Virus record (IMG/VR): IMGVR_UViG_3300033993_002892
Coordinates: 1-32,405 of that record
From: a virus
Reading direction: 5' to 3' (one strand)
Length of the DNA: 32,405 nt
The notes beneath the pieces were generated by a model, which searched no databases, was not told the DNA's origin, and was given only the letters and a program-made list of their open reading frames with translations. Of the stretch, positions 18,933 to 26,370 are shown piece after piece (position 1 is the stretch's first letter; each line of letters starts with the position of its first letter). The position numbers and the translations under genes were made by a program.

Positions 18933-20523
18933 ACACTGTTACCAACGTATTTTCAACCAAAGTTTTTGACTCGATATCATCCCAAGTAGATATTAATTGT
19001 TTAGCGTATTCAGTCTCACGGCCAGTCCAGCCTCCTAAAACACTTCCTCTGTAAATATTTTCAGGTACAACTGAGTTATTGTAACCAGCTACTTGGACTG
19101 TGAAGACGTTAACTTTTGGGTTAACCTTACTACGGTATTCATCAACCATCTTTAAAACATCAACATAACTGCCACCCTTTTGGTGTATGTCCGCTTTGTT
19201 AATACCTTGTCCGTAAAGACCACCATGCCCTGCTTGCATATCACTATATATAAAGATAGTATCATAGTGAACTTTTTTATCAATTGCTTCACGTAGAAAC
19301 AACCAAATACCGTGTTCACAAGATTGACCTTGTGCTTTACCTCTTTTACAAGTTTCTTCCAACTGAGTAATAATACCGTCTCTTTTAGAAACAGGTTTTA
19401 AACTTAATCTTTCACCAAAAACACCAACATATCCTTCATCAGAACATAATGCTGTGATGATAGAAGATAAGTTCGCAATTTCCGCGATGTGTGTACTTCC
19501 GTATTCAGAAGTCATTTGACCCCAAGAAGAACCTGAGTTATCAGACAAACAAGCCACCTTACCCTTTAATTTAGGAAAGTTTGCTAAGGAGATATCCAAA
19601 CACTCTTGTAAAGTGTCAAGAATTATACCCTTGTGATTAATATTAATATTAACAATTTGCTTATATGCCGTGTAATAACGAAATGGGAATTGTTTACCAT
19701 AAATAACACCACCTTTAAGGTCAGCCATCACTTTTTTAGCCAACTCTGTATCGTTCACCTCAGTAAAAATACCACGAAGGTTTCTTAAAAGAGCCATGTG
19801 TGGAACCTTAATTGTGTTAAGAATCTCCTTCCAAGTTTTACCTTGGGATTTTAAAGACTCCCATGTTTGTTCCGTTTCAGAAACAGCCACGTCACCATTC
19901 TTCATCAACTCATCAATAACTTCAGAGTGTGCGTGAGAAATACGAACCAAGTCAATTAAAGACTTTGATTTGTACTTATGGATTTGGTATCTTCCGAAAG
20001 TAGCCAACTTGTCTGCCCAAGTACGTTTTACGATAGAAGGAAGATTATTCTTAGAACCCTTCAAGAACATGAAGTAATCAAATTGATTGGTAATATCATC
20101 GGGACGACCAACGATTTCCATACCGATTTTCTTCATGAAACCTGGGTTTGCCTCATTAAATTCAACACGTTTCGGGTGTTGAGACGCTCTAATGAATATA
20201 ACCGCTGGGTTAAGTCTCATGAACATTTCGTGACGAAGTTTCACCGCGAACTCAAGAGTGGCTTTGAAATCATAGTCCAATGCGGCATCAATGGTTTTTG
20301 TAAACACATCACTAGTTGTTTCACTTGGATCAGTGTACATACCTAAAATGTCGTGTCTCTTCAACGTTGACAAGTTTGATGGTTTATCATGAGAACCTCT
20401 GTAATAAGAAGGTTCACCAAAGATAGACGATGCTGCCACGATACGTAATGTATCCATTGGGTTCAATGTGTAAGATGTTCCACCATCGAAATTTTCTACT
20501 GCTTTTGATTTGAACTTTGTCAT
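18931..20523 (-). CDS. Ro60/Rsr-like RNA-binding protein (TROVE plus vWA domains)
   Basis: Protein of 530 aa. The N-terminal ~330 residues have the TROVE HEAT-repeat character: YTLNPMDTLRIVAASSIFGE near 18-37, then DYDFKATLEFAVKLRHEMFMRLNP in pieces, then VPHMALLRNLRGIF near 240-253. The C-terminal part is a vWA domain with the metal site LSDNSGSSWG (DxSxS) near 322-331 and IIFIYSDMQAG-type strand YDTIFIYSDMQAGHGG near 417-432. Ro60 rings bind misfolded RNAs and Y RNAs; bacterial Rsr works with Y RNA and exonucleases in RNA decay. A phage copy could redirect RNA turnover. A large structured RNA lies two genes upstream. Confidence 0.88.
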   Translation of the reverse strand: MTKFKSKAVENFDGGTSYTLNPMDTLRIVAASSIFGEPSYYRGSHDKPSNLSTLKRHDILGMYTDPSETTSDVFTKTIDAALDYDFKATLEFAVKLRHEMFMRLNPAVIFIRASQHPKRVEFNEANPGFMKKIGMEIVGRPDDITNQFDYFMFLKGSKNNLPSIVKRTWADKLATFGRYQIHKYKSKSLIDLVRISHAHSEVIDELMKNGDVAVSETEQTWESLKSQGKTWKEILNTIKVPHMALLRNLRGIFTEVNDTELAKKVMADLKGGVIYGKQFPFRYYTAYKQIVNININHKGIILDTLQECLDISLANFPKLKGKVACLSDNSGSSWGQMTSEYGSTHIAEIANLSSIITALCSDEGYVGVFGERLSLKPVSKRDGIITQLEETCKRGKAQGQSCEHGIWLFLREAIDKKVHYDTIFIYSDMQAGHGGLYGQGINKADIHQKGGSYVDVLKMVDEYRSKVNPKVNVFTVQVAGYNNSVVPENIYRGSVLGGWTGRETEYAKQLISTWDDIESKTLVENTLVTV

Positions 20524-20526
20524 AAC

Positions 20527-20862
20527 TTAAAATTTAATTATTAATACGTTTTTATTTAATTCTTCTGCCTTTTTAATTGAGTCTAGGGTACCTTTACTCT
20601 TGCCATCCCAAAAGGCTACTATTAATTCCGATTCATTTATAATATCTGTGTTTCTTAAAAACCCTGCTTTTCTACCGTGTGTTTTCCAATCAGGATAAAA
20701 AATCTTTGTCGGTATTTCATTTAACTTAGCGTACTGTTCACCTAGTGAGTCCGCCCCCATTGCTCCACCTGAAACCAAAAGTGTTATATTCAAAGTTGAT
20801 AAGGTTTCCTTTACCAATTTATAATCACTGAATGTTCTACTACCTATTACTGCTACTTTCAT
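20527..20862 (-). CDS. SLOG-fold nucleotide-binding protein (DUF2493/YspA-like)
   Basis: Protein of 111 aa. VAVIGSRTFSDY at 3-14, LLVSGGAMGADSLGEQYA at 28-45, FYPDWKTHGRKAGFLRN near 55-71 and IVAFWDGKSKGT near 81-92 are the landmarks of the short cpYpsA-related SLOG group. Proteins with this fold bind nucleotide ligands such as NAD or ADP-ribose derivatives; phage members have no settled function. It ends three bases before the Ro60 gene and follows RNA D, so the three probably form one functional unit. Confidence 0.82.
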   Translation of the reverse strand: MKVAVIGSRTFSDYKLVKETLSTLNITLLVSGGAMGADSLGEQYAKLNEIPTKIFYPDWKTHGRKAGFLRNTDIINESELIVAFWDGKSKGTLDSIKKAEELNKNVLIIKF

Positions 20863-20871
20863 GTTAATAAA

Positions 20872-20906
20872 ATAAAAAAGTCCCTACAATTTTACTCGTA
20901 GGGACT
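20872..20906 (-). terminator. Terminator of RNA D, just before the SLOG gene
   Basis: AGTCCCTAC (20879-20887) pairs with GTAGGGACT (20898-20906), followed on the minus strand by a T run. An alternative pairing of the CAGTC arm with GACTG at 20925-20929 would disrupt it, so attenuation is possible. Confidence 0.85.
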
Positions 20907-21002
20907 GTCAGGTCTCACTACCGCAGTCTATGGACCGTGGCGTGGACAATATTAGTTCCTATTGAGTATATTAGATAAAAGTGTTTTGTCGTTTTTCATA
21001 AA

Positions 21003-21028
21003 TTGATGTAACTTTTATCACCGCTTCA
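21003..21028 (-). repeat. Direct repeat R2 in RNA D
   Basis: Minus-strand TGAAGCGGT ... TTACATCAA, partner of 21293-21318; identical flanks with a variable centre. Confidence 0.6.
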
Positions 21029-21124
21029 ACAGAAGATTTTTAGATTCCTTAGAATTACCTGAGAATGTCTCAGAATAATGTTTCTTGTGTTCCCACCTAG
21101 GGGAAAACCAGGAGTAACCCTGAA

Positions 21125-21150
21125 TAGGTTTGAGAGACGCTAATAAACTC
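21125..21150 (-). repeat. Direct repeat R4 in RNA D
   Basis: Partner of 21181-21206, 24 of 26 bases identical. Core GAGTTTATTAGCG, with a GAG/CTC mini-hairpin. Confidence 0.75.
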
Positions 21151-21180
21151 GGGGATTTTAAAGATCCTACCTAAACTTTT

Positions 21181-21206
21181 TAGGTTTTAGAGTCGCTAAT
21201 AAACTC
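21181..21206 (-). repeat. Direct repeat R3 in RNA D
   Basis: Partner of 21125-21150. Core GAGTTTATTAGCG followed by ACTC, forming GAGT/ACTC. Confidence 0.75.
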
Positions 21207-21292
21207 CACAAAGTTACTTCAGATGATACTTTTGGTATCATTGGACTATACCTGTGAGAAAAAGTCCGGTTTCTGAATCATAGTTGTATATT

Positions 21293-21318
21293 TTGATGTA
21301 ATCATCCCAACCGCTTCA
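21293..21318 (-). repeat. Direct repeat R1 in RNA D
   Basis: Partner of 21003-21028 (TGAAGCGGT ... TTACATCAA). Confidence 0.6.
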
Positions 21319-21361
21319 GGTAAACTAAGAAAATCAATATTTTTAAGAACGTTTTGTTTGT

Positions 21362-21392
21362 TAATACTAATCATAAAAAGCGTTTCTGTCAA
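21362..21392 (-). promoter_or_regulatory. Putative promoter of RNA D
   Basis: Minus-strand TTG (21390-21392; context TTGACAG), 20-base spacer, TAGTATTA (21362-21369). The -7 box is imperfect, but TTGACAG and the spacing match the promoters of RNAs B and C. It overlaps the terminator of the gene upstream. Confidence 0.45.
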
Positions 21393-21398
21393 TACGCT
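21375..21398 (-). terminator. Terminator after the nuclease-like gene
   Basis: AGCGT / ACGCT stem (21379-21383 with 21394-21398), followed on the minus strand by TTTTTATG. Confidence 0.65.
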
Positions 21399-21411
21399 AG
21401 TTAAGTTTTTT

Positions 21412-21807
21412 TTAATTTAAAAAATAATTCCACTTATTTTTGTAGGTACCTAACTTACCTTTCATCACACGTTTTTCTTCACCATAAGTTTCAGTGATGG
21501 CTGCCAATTCGTTTGTTGGTACTACATAGATTTCAGGATCAACACTAACATCTTCAAATTTATTATTATAAATAACAAATACGACAAAATGGTTATCTTT
21601 TGCCACAACGTTATTAACAACTAAAGAAGAGTATCCTCTGACAGCCTTAACATCTACAGAAATAGGTTGTCCGTCTTTTTTAATAACACGGATGTCGACA
21701 CTTTTTTTATTACCCTGACTCATGTAAGCCTCTAATTCCATTCTATAAAATTTAGAAAGTATTAGATATTCACTCGCAATACCTGTATTAAAAGTATCTT
21801 TTCTCAT
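21412..21807 (-). CDS. PD-(D/E)XK-like nuclease or Holliday-junction-resolvase-like protein
   Basis: Protein of 131 aa. GIASEYLILSKFYRMELEAYMS at about 9-30 (helix with Glu), then KKSVDIRVIKKDGQPISVDVKAVRG near 35-60 follow the alpha-beta-beta core of the restriction-endonuclease-like fold: Asp in VDI, and the V-D-V-K pair in place of (D/E)XK. Small stand-alone proteins of this kind include resolvases and group-specific endonucleases. The fold is fairly convincing; the substrate is not known. It has a small terminator after it and is a single-gene unit. Confidence 0.62.
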   Translation of the reverse strand: MRKDTFNTGIASEYLILSKFYRMELEAYMSQGNKKSVDIRVIKKDGQPISVDVKAVRGYSSLVVNNVVAKDNHFVVFVIYNNKFEDVSVDPEIYVVPTNELAAITETYGEEKRVMKGKLGTYKNKWNYFLN

Positions 21808-21835
21808 AGTGTAAAATTACAAACAATAACTGAAT

Positions 21836-21865
21836 AAAAAAAGGGGTCACCCCCTTTTTTTTTTA
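21836..21865 (-). terminator. Terminator of the adhesin operon
   Basis: GGGG-TCAC-CCCC hairpin flanked by A7 and T10 runs. The stop codon of the 1059-aa gene is in the T-rich side. Confidence 0.75.
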
Positions 21866-24800
21866 TTTTAATAATGTAACATGTCCGACTATTTCACGTC
21901 TAATACCTTTTATATCTATTATGGTTAATTTATAAACATAAATTTGGTCCTGACATAATGTACCTTTAAAAGTACCGTCCCATTCTTTATTTGAAGCATT
22001 ATGAATAACACTACCCCAGCGGTCAAAAATCATGATATCATAATTTTTTATTCCACTACCTTTTGGTTTAAAAGTTTCATTTATACCATCTCCGTTTGGT
22101 GAAAATGAATTAGGTACCCAAATTAACAATTCTTCATCAATTGTTAAAACTTTAACCACTGTGTCTTTACAACCATGTTCACTTACTAACATTAAACTAA
22201 TAGGATAATTACCAGGTGTTTCATAAACTTGTTCTGGGTTCTTAACCATTGAAGTTGAGTCTTCGTTTAATTGCCAAAACCAACTTTGAATATTCATTTG
22301 TTGTTCTGCTGGGTAAAAAGTTACTTTGTTATCAGAAACATGGTTTGGCATATTAGGTGACCAATTAAAATCAGCATTTGGTTTTGGGTACACAGTTAAT
22401 ACGTTACCGTATTTAAAAGTTTCTTTACAACCATTTTTACCAATTGTAGTGATTTTTAAATCATAATTACCTGAATTTAAACAAATGTTGATACTATCAC
22501 CCATAAATGATTTACCATTAAAATCATATGTTACAAGATTAGATAAGTTTTTAACTTTTGAATCATATAAAAAACAAAAAGGTTCACAAACATTATTTTT
22601 ATCTAAATTCAATGTTGGTTGTGGAGCTGCGTTAACTGAAAGTGTAACTGGAGTATATATGGTGTAAGTAGGACAAGATACGTCATAAACACTAACATTA
22701 TATATCATAGTACCCATAGCTACACCTGTTTGTATGCCACTATTAGGTGTTGTTAAATAAACACTAGGTTCCCAATTATAAGCGTAATTACCACTTCCGT
22801 TGTCCGCTTGTGTGGTTAAAGTAAAACTATCCCCTTTACAAAGAGTTTTATTAGTGGGTACATTTTTCCAAACAATAGGATTAAGTACTTGTAAGTTAGT
22901 GGTGCCGTATGTTTTACACCCATTTAAATCAACAGTTAAAGTATAATTACCTACGTTTGATAGATTAACGTTAGGTATAAATAAATTTTGTGTGTTTGAA
23001 TTATACCCAGGTCCTATCCAAGTATAAGAAGAACCACCTAACGGACCATCAATTGTGTATAGACTGTTATAACATAATTGAGTGTATGGGGTTAATGTAA
23101 AATTAATTTTAGGGTTAACCACTAAAGTAGTTGTGTTTGTGTTGTAACAAGTTAAATTTCCGTTTGTAAATGCCACTGTAACTACATAATTACCGTTCCA
23201 ACTCGGATTTAAATTTTGAAAATAAGTCGTTGGTTGAGTGACATTAAAACCGTTTGGTCCTGCCCATGTATATGAAATAGCCCCTTGAGCATTAGCGGTT
23301 AAAGTGGCGTTATCGTTTTCACAAACATTTATCAAAGATACAACACTTACTGTATTAACTGGTACTACAGACAAATTAGTCATGTTAGAAGTCACACAAG
23401 ATACGGTTCCTATACTCCAAACAGCGTTTACGGAATAATTTCCAGAAACAAAAGGTTGTATATTGTTAAATGTTAATGTTTGTTGTTGTAAATTAAAATT
23501 ATTTGGTCCAAACCAATTGTATGTTGGGTTAGCTGATGCCGATGCTGTTACAATTATACCGTTAGAGTTTTGACAAACATTTTGTGGTAAAGAAACAGAT
23601 ACAGGATTCATTGGTACTATTGAAACGTTTGAAACCGCGGTTGAACTACAAACTAATGTTGTTTGACTACTTGAAAAATAAGCGGTCACAGAGTAATCAC
23701 CTGAAATTGTGGGTGTAACGTTAACTAAACTTGGGTTTGGTAAGTTACTTGTATAGGCGTTAGGCCCGTTCCACGTATATGACGTAGCTCCGTTTACAAA
23801 AGCGTTTAAATTAATATTTGTACCCTGACATTGGGTGTAAGAAGGTGTTACAACAACTTGTGCTACTGGTACTACGGCCGCACTTGAAGAAGAAAAAGCT
23901 TTGCATTGACCCCCATTTGTAAAAGTACTTGTTACAGTAAAATTATATAAACCAGTATTAACAGGTTGTGCAGGGTTAAAACTTATAGATTGTGTGTTAG
24001 CCACAAAGTTATTAGGTCCTGTCCATGAATAAGTCATAGAACCCCCACCTGTCACTGTGTTATTAAAATTTAAAACACTTCCTTGACAAACAGGTCCGTT
24101 GTTAGTTATTGATGTTGACGGATTTGGGTTAACCCAAACTTGAATCGTATTTGTTCCATTACACCCACAACCGTTTGGTGGTGTAACATTTAAAGTATAA
24201 ACACCACTTTGTAAAACATTTGTGGCAGTAAAAGTAGGACTTAATACAGAACTTGTGTAATTCATAGGTCCTGTCCATGTGTAAGTATAAGTGTTAGGTG
24301 TACAAGTACCCGAACCAGGTCCCAACAAAATAGACGCGTTTAATGAAACAACACCACCGATACAAACAGGTGAGTTACTTGTTAAATTAATAGTCATAGT
24401 ACTTGGACTACTATTAACGTAAACATAGTATTCTTCAGTCTCACCATAACTATAAGAAGTACAAGGTTGAATGAAGTTACCTGAACTAGAATAAACACAT
24501 CTAACTCTCATCCTATAAGTTCCTGCCGGTACTGTTGGTACTGTCCAAGCTGGCATAGGTGCGAACACACCAGCAGGAGGAGTAACACCTGTCTGAGTAA
24601 CTCTTTCACCACCAGGAACTGCTCCTGTAAAAGCCGCTTGATTATAAACCCCGTCATTATTCCAATCAACGAACACCGCACATCCTTGAGCGAATGTAAT
24701 ACCTGATTGAAAATTACTTGTTATCACTTGTCCTGGTGAACATATCATGTAATATTGACAACCCCAAAGACGGTAGTTTCTCATGTTACCACTTAGAACT

Positions 24801-25042
24801 TGAGCATTACAACCTGAATTATTATTAACAATGTTAAATGTCGCACCCGCAGTGTTGTAACTGTTGATGAAATCATTCACACTGTTACCAGGTGAATTTG
24901 AAGGTCCGAATTGATTACATGGTTGGTTAAAGTAAATCGGCATACAATAAGGTGCTGGACCAACACCTACTTGTGATTTTGAAATTCGTGGGATAAATAC
25001 AACTATTGCAGTTAAAATCCCTAATATAATTTTTTTAATCAT
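21863..25042 (-). CDS. Secreted multi-domain adhesin-like protein with type IX (type B) sorting domain
   Basis: Protein of 1059 aa. A signal peptide (MIKKIILGILTAIVVFI...KSQ) is followed by a GEVED domain at about 95-210 (VFVDWNNDGVYN ... GETEEYYVYV). Seven or so Ig/PKD-like repeats of ~80 residues come next, each with a Cys near the start and a T-W-x-GPN core (for example YTWAGPNGFN, YNWFGPNNFN). A PKD domain lies near 880-960. The last ~90 residues, VPNSFSPNGDGINE, IFDRWGSVI, WDGTF and the final VGHVTLLK, are the CHU_C domain recognised by the type IX secretion system. It should be exported to the host surface or medium. This is a host-style protein inside a phage. Confidence 0.9.
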   Translation of the reverse strand: MIKKIILGILTAIVVFIPRISKSQVGVGPAPYCMPIYFNQPCNQFGPSNSPGNSVNDFINSYNTAGATFNIVNNNSGCNAQVLSGNMRNYRLWGCQYYMICSPGQVITSNFQSGITFAQGCAVFVDWNNDGVYNQAAFTGAVPGGERVTQTGVTPPAGVFAPMPAWTVPTVPAGTYRMRVRCVYSSSGNFIQPCTSYSYGETEEYYVYVNSSPSTMTINLTSNSPVCIGGVVSLNASILLGPGSGTCTPNTYTYTWTGPMNYTSSVLSPTFTATNVLQSGVYTLNVTPPNGCGCNGTNTIQVWVNPNPSTSITNNGPVCQGSVLNFNNTVTGGGSMTYSWTGPNNFVANTQSISFNPAQPVNTGLYNFTVTSTFTNGGQCKAFSSSSAAVVPVAQVVVTPSYTQCQGTNINLNAFVNGATSYTWNGPNAYTSNLPNPSLVNVTPTISGDYSVTAYFSSSQTTLVCSSTAVSNVSIVPMNPVSVSLPQNVCQNSNGIIVTASASANPTYNWFGPNNFNLQQQTLTFNNIQPFVSGNYSVNAVWSIGTVSCVTSNMTNLSVVPVNTVSVVSLINVCENDNATLTANAQGAISYTWAGPNGFNVTQPTTYFQNLNPSWNGNYVVTVAFTNGNLTCYNTNTTTLVVNPKINFTLTPYTQLCYNSLYTIDGPLGGSSYTWIGPGYNSNTQNLFIPNVNLSNVGNYTLTVDLNGCKTYGTTNLQVLNPIVWKNVPTNKTLCKGDSFTLTTQADNGSGNYAYNWEPSVYLTTPNSGIQTGVAMGTMIYNVSVYDVSCPTYTIYTPVTLSVNAAPQPTLNLDKNNVCEPFCFLYDSKVKNLSNLVTYDFNGKSFMGDSINICLNSGNYDLKITTIGKNGCKETFKYGNVLTVYPKPNADFNWSPNMPNHVSDNKVTFYPAEQQMNIQSWFWQLNEDSTSMVKNPEQVYETPGNYPISLMLVSEHGCKDTVVKVLTIDEELLIWVPNSFSPNGDGINETFKPKGSGIKNYDIMIFDRWGSVIHNASNKEWDGTFKGTLCQDQIYVYKLTIIDIKGIRREIVGHVTLLK

Positions 25043-25445
25043 TTTTGAAAATTAATTTTGAGGTTGGTACTAATACGATTGCGTCTTTAAAACCATCTAA
25101 AGTTATAATTGATTCCGTGTCGTTATTTCTATAAGATTCAAACCTAGAAATATCTATTATAGTTTCATCCAAAGATTCTCCTTCTTTGTAATAATTTCTT
25201 TTTACATAAAAAGATTGTGAATAATACCACAGTTCTTTGCAGTATTTAATTTTATTATTTGTTTTAAAAAATTCAAAATCAAAACCCGTACCGTGTTTGG
25301 TTCTAACATAAGGTTCAAATTTTTGGGATTTTTTGTCGTTTTTGACAAAAAGTAGAGCGTTTGATTGTTCAACGGTGTATGGTGATTGTGCCTTGACAAT
25401 CAAACAAGCCGTAAAGATTAAAATTGTTAGTAATAGTTTTTTCAT
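25035..25445 (-). CDS. Secreted protein of unknown function, partner of the adhesin (136 aa)
   Basis: A signal peptide MKKLLLTILIFTACLIVKAQS ends in the typical Bacteroidota KAQ site. The mature part (~115 aa) is mixed alpha/beta with many charged and aromatic residues (WYYSQSFYVKRNYYKEGES); no family recognised. It could be read as a lipoprotein only if Cys14 were used, but the context is not a lipobox. The last 8 bases overlap the adhesin gene (ATGATTAA), so both are coupled. Likely an extracytoplasmic helper of the adhesin. Confidence 0.7.
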   Translation of the reverse strand: MKKLLLTILIFTACLIVKAQSPYTVEQSNALLFVKNDKKSQKFEPYVRTKHGTGFDFEFFKTNNKIKYCKELWYYSQSFYVKRNYYKEGESLDETIIDISRFESYRNNDTESIITLDGFKDAIVLVPTSKLIFKND

Positions 25446-25542
25446 ATTATATAAAGTTTATATATAATATATATTAAAGAATTTTAACTATTTCTACACA
25501 AATGAGTGAGTAGTGCAATATAATTAGGGAAGACGGTAAAAT

Positions 25543-25569
25543 AAAAATCTCACTTAAAGTGAGATTTTT
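25543..25569 (-). terminator. Terminator after the 65-aa acidic gene
   Basis: AAAAATCTCACTT / AAGTGAGATTTTT, a perfect 13-bp stem. It is strong on both strands. The rest of the gap 25446-25573 shows nothing further. Confidence 0.88.
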
Positions 25570-25573
25570 ATTA

Positions 25574-25771
25574 CTAAACTCCTTCGTAGAATTTTGCTTT
25601 AATTTCTTCTAACTCCTCTTCAGTAAAATCATCATCATACTCAACGTCCTCAACCCAAACGCTGCTTTCATCATTACGGACAACAATTGAAAACTCTCTC
25701 CCATCTTCGGTCGTTCCGTAGTATCTTTTTAAACAAAACATTAATTGTTCACTTTCAAAATCAATAGTCAT
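25574..25771 (-). CDS. Small acidic protein of unknown function (65 aa)
   Basis: A 65-residue acidic protein: MTIDFESEQLMFCLKRYYG, then SIVVRNDESSVWVEDVEYDD and a C-terminal TEEELEEIKAKFYEGV helix. No family recognised. It lies 20 bases after tRNA-Arg, probably on the same transcript, and ends at a strong terminator. Confidence 0.65.
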   Translation of the reverse strand: MTIDFESEQLMFCLKRYYGTTEDGREFSIVVRNDESSVWVEDVEYDDDFTEEELEEIKAKFYEGV

Positions 25772-25790
25772 AGTTTTTATATTAAATTAG

Positions 25791-25864
25791 TGATCCCGAC
25801 AGGATTCGAACCTGTGACCGACAGTTTAGAAAACTGTTGCTCTATCCGACTGAGCTACAGGACC
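25791..25864 (-). tRNA. tRNA-Arg (anticodon TCT)
   Basis: Complete cloverleaf of 74 nt: acceptor GGTCCTG/CGGGATC (two G-T wobbles), D arm GCTC/GAGC, anticodon stem ACAGT/ACTGT with loop TTTCTAA, and T arm ACAGG-TTCGAAT-CCTGT. The anticodon TCT reads AGA, the most used Arg codon in this AT-rich genome. CCA is not encoded. Confidence 0.95.
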
Positions 25865-25910
25865 AAAATATGTAACAGAGGTGGGTTAAAATTTTTAAGC
25901 CCTTACCTTT

Positions 25911-25984
25911 GTAGTCAGGACAGGATTCGAACCTGTATCTTTAGGGCAACACCCTTTGTGTTTACCGTTTCACCACTCTGACTA
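25911..25984 (-). tRNA. tRNA with irregular anticodon arm, possibly Asn (GTT)
   Basis: Acceptor TAGTCAG/CTGACTA pairs perfectly, the D loop has GG, and the T arm ACAGG-TTCGAAT-CCTGT is canonical. The anticodon arm AGGGTGTTGCCCT is odd: with a 7-base loop it gives GTT (Asn) after U33, but only three pairs close it and the next two are A-A. A 5-base loop with four pairs is more stable. There is also one extra base before the 3' acceptor strand. It may be functional, a divergent Gln/Asn tRNA, or a tRNA mimic. Confidence 0.6.
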
Positions 25985-26247
25985 TATTCGCCCCAAATGA
26001 GATTACTTTGAGGACTAGATTTTAACGGGTTACTCTGGCTGTTTCGAGAACCATATCTTCCTAGCTTGGGGGCTAGGCTCTTTTTCATTAGTGTCTTACC
26101 ACATAAAAACCTGTCAACCTTTACGTCAGTGGTGCTGGTCTTGCTACCATTTACCTGCTACGAATTCCCATTAAGGTTGGGACCTTTTTACTACCATCAC
26201 TTTTTTAAAGAATGTGACCAATCTTCCTGAGTATCTCTTACTCGTTG
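25985..26247 (-). ncRNA. Structured non-coding region E between tRNAs
   Basis: 263 bases on the tRNA transcript with no frame and many hairpins on the minus strand: GAGTA/TACTC (26231-26245), CCCA/TGGG, TGGT/ACCA, CCTAGC/GCTAGG with loop CCCCAA (about 26073-26090), a T-arm-like TGGTT-CTCGAAAC-AGCCA (about 26046-26063), and CCTCAAA/TTTGGGG (about 25991-26013). No complete cloverleaf can be drawn. It is either a structured RNA processed together with the tRNAs or a group of decayed tRNAs. Confidence 0.5.
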
Positions 26248-26319
26248 TACTCCCGCACGGACTCGAACCGAAATTTATGCCGTGAAAGGGCATTGTCCTA
26301 ACCTTTAGACGACGGGAGC
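26248..26319 (-). tRNA. tRNA-Glu (anticodon TTC)
   Basis: 72 nt cloverleaf: acceptor GCTCCCG/CGGGAGT, D arm GTCT/GGAC, anticodon stem ATGCC/GGCAT with loop CTTTCAC, and T arm with TTCGAGT loop and an imperfect stem. The pattern CGTCTAAAGG...GGACA...CCTTTCACGG is characteristic of tRNA-Glu. CCA is not encoded. It is the first gene of the tRNA transcript. Confidence 0.93.
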
Positions 26320-26339
26320 ATTTATCTCAAAGAACAATA

Positions 26340-26370
26340 CAAATATATTAACAATATTTTATAAAAACAA
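26340..26370 (-). promoter_or_regulatory. Promoter of the tRNA transcript
   Basis: Minus-strand TTG (26368-26370), 20-base spacer, TATATTTG (26340-26347). It is a full match to the Bacteroidota consensus, about 20 bases before tRNA-Glu. Confidence 0.72.

Larger units (their letters stand above)
20873..21355 (-). ncRNA. Large structured RNA D (about 480 nt), upstream of the SLOG/Ro60 operon
   Basis: 549 bases between genes hold no sensible frame but have many hairpins on the minus strand, for example ACCTAAA/TTTAGGT (about 21168-21184), CTGAGA/TCTCAG (about 21058-21072), TGATAC/GTATCA (21224-21240) and a possible pseudoknot GGACT...GGTAT...AGTCC...ATACC (about 21231-21268). Two direct repeat pairs are nested in it. 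It starts after a promoter-like TTG-N20-TAGTATTA and ends in a perfect terminator. It may be a free RNA or a very long leader of the SLOG gene. Next to a Ro60 gene, a Y-RNA-like role is a natural hypothesis. Confidence 0.62.

Noticed and set aside
19978-20346. 122-aa frame opposite the Ro60 gene
   Set aside because: Lies fully inside the well-supported Ro60 coding sequence on the other strand; composition is that of an antisense frame.
20906-20945. GGTAGTGAG near the end of RNA D as a Y RNA Ro-binding site
   Set aside because: The short match to human Y RNA is probably chance; the required paired 3' strand is not visible. Only the gene context supports a Y-like role.
20873-21355. RNA D as RNase P RNA, tmRNA or group I intron
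   Set aside because: A GAGAAAAAGTCCGG string recalls RNase P, and TTCAGA...GGTATAGTCC recalls group I R and S elements, but the order and spacing of the other conserved parts do not fit, and no tRNA-like end or tag frame is present.
22600-24500. DNA repeats inside the adhesin gene
   Set aside because: These are diverged Ig-like protein repeats, not a separate repeat array.
21863-25445. Window as bacterial chromosome because of the type IX substrate
   Set aside because: The flanking homing endonucleases, capsid-like pieces, Mom-like gene, tRNA cluster and dense short overlapping genes fit a phage much better.
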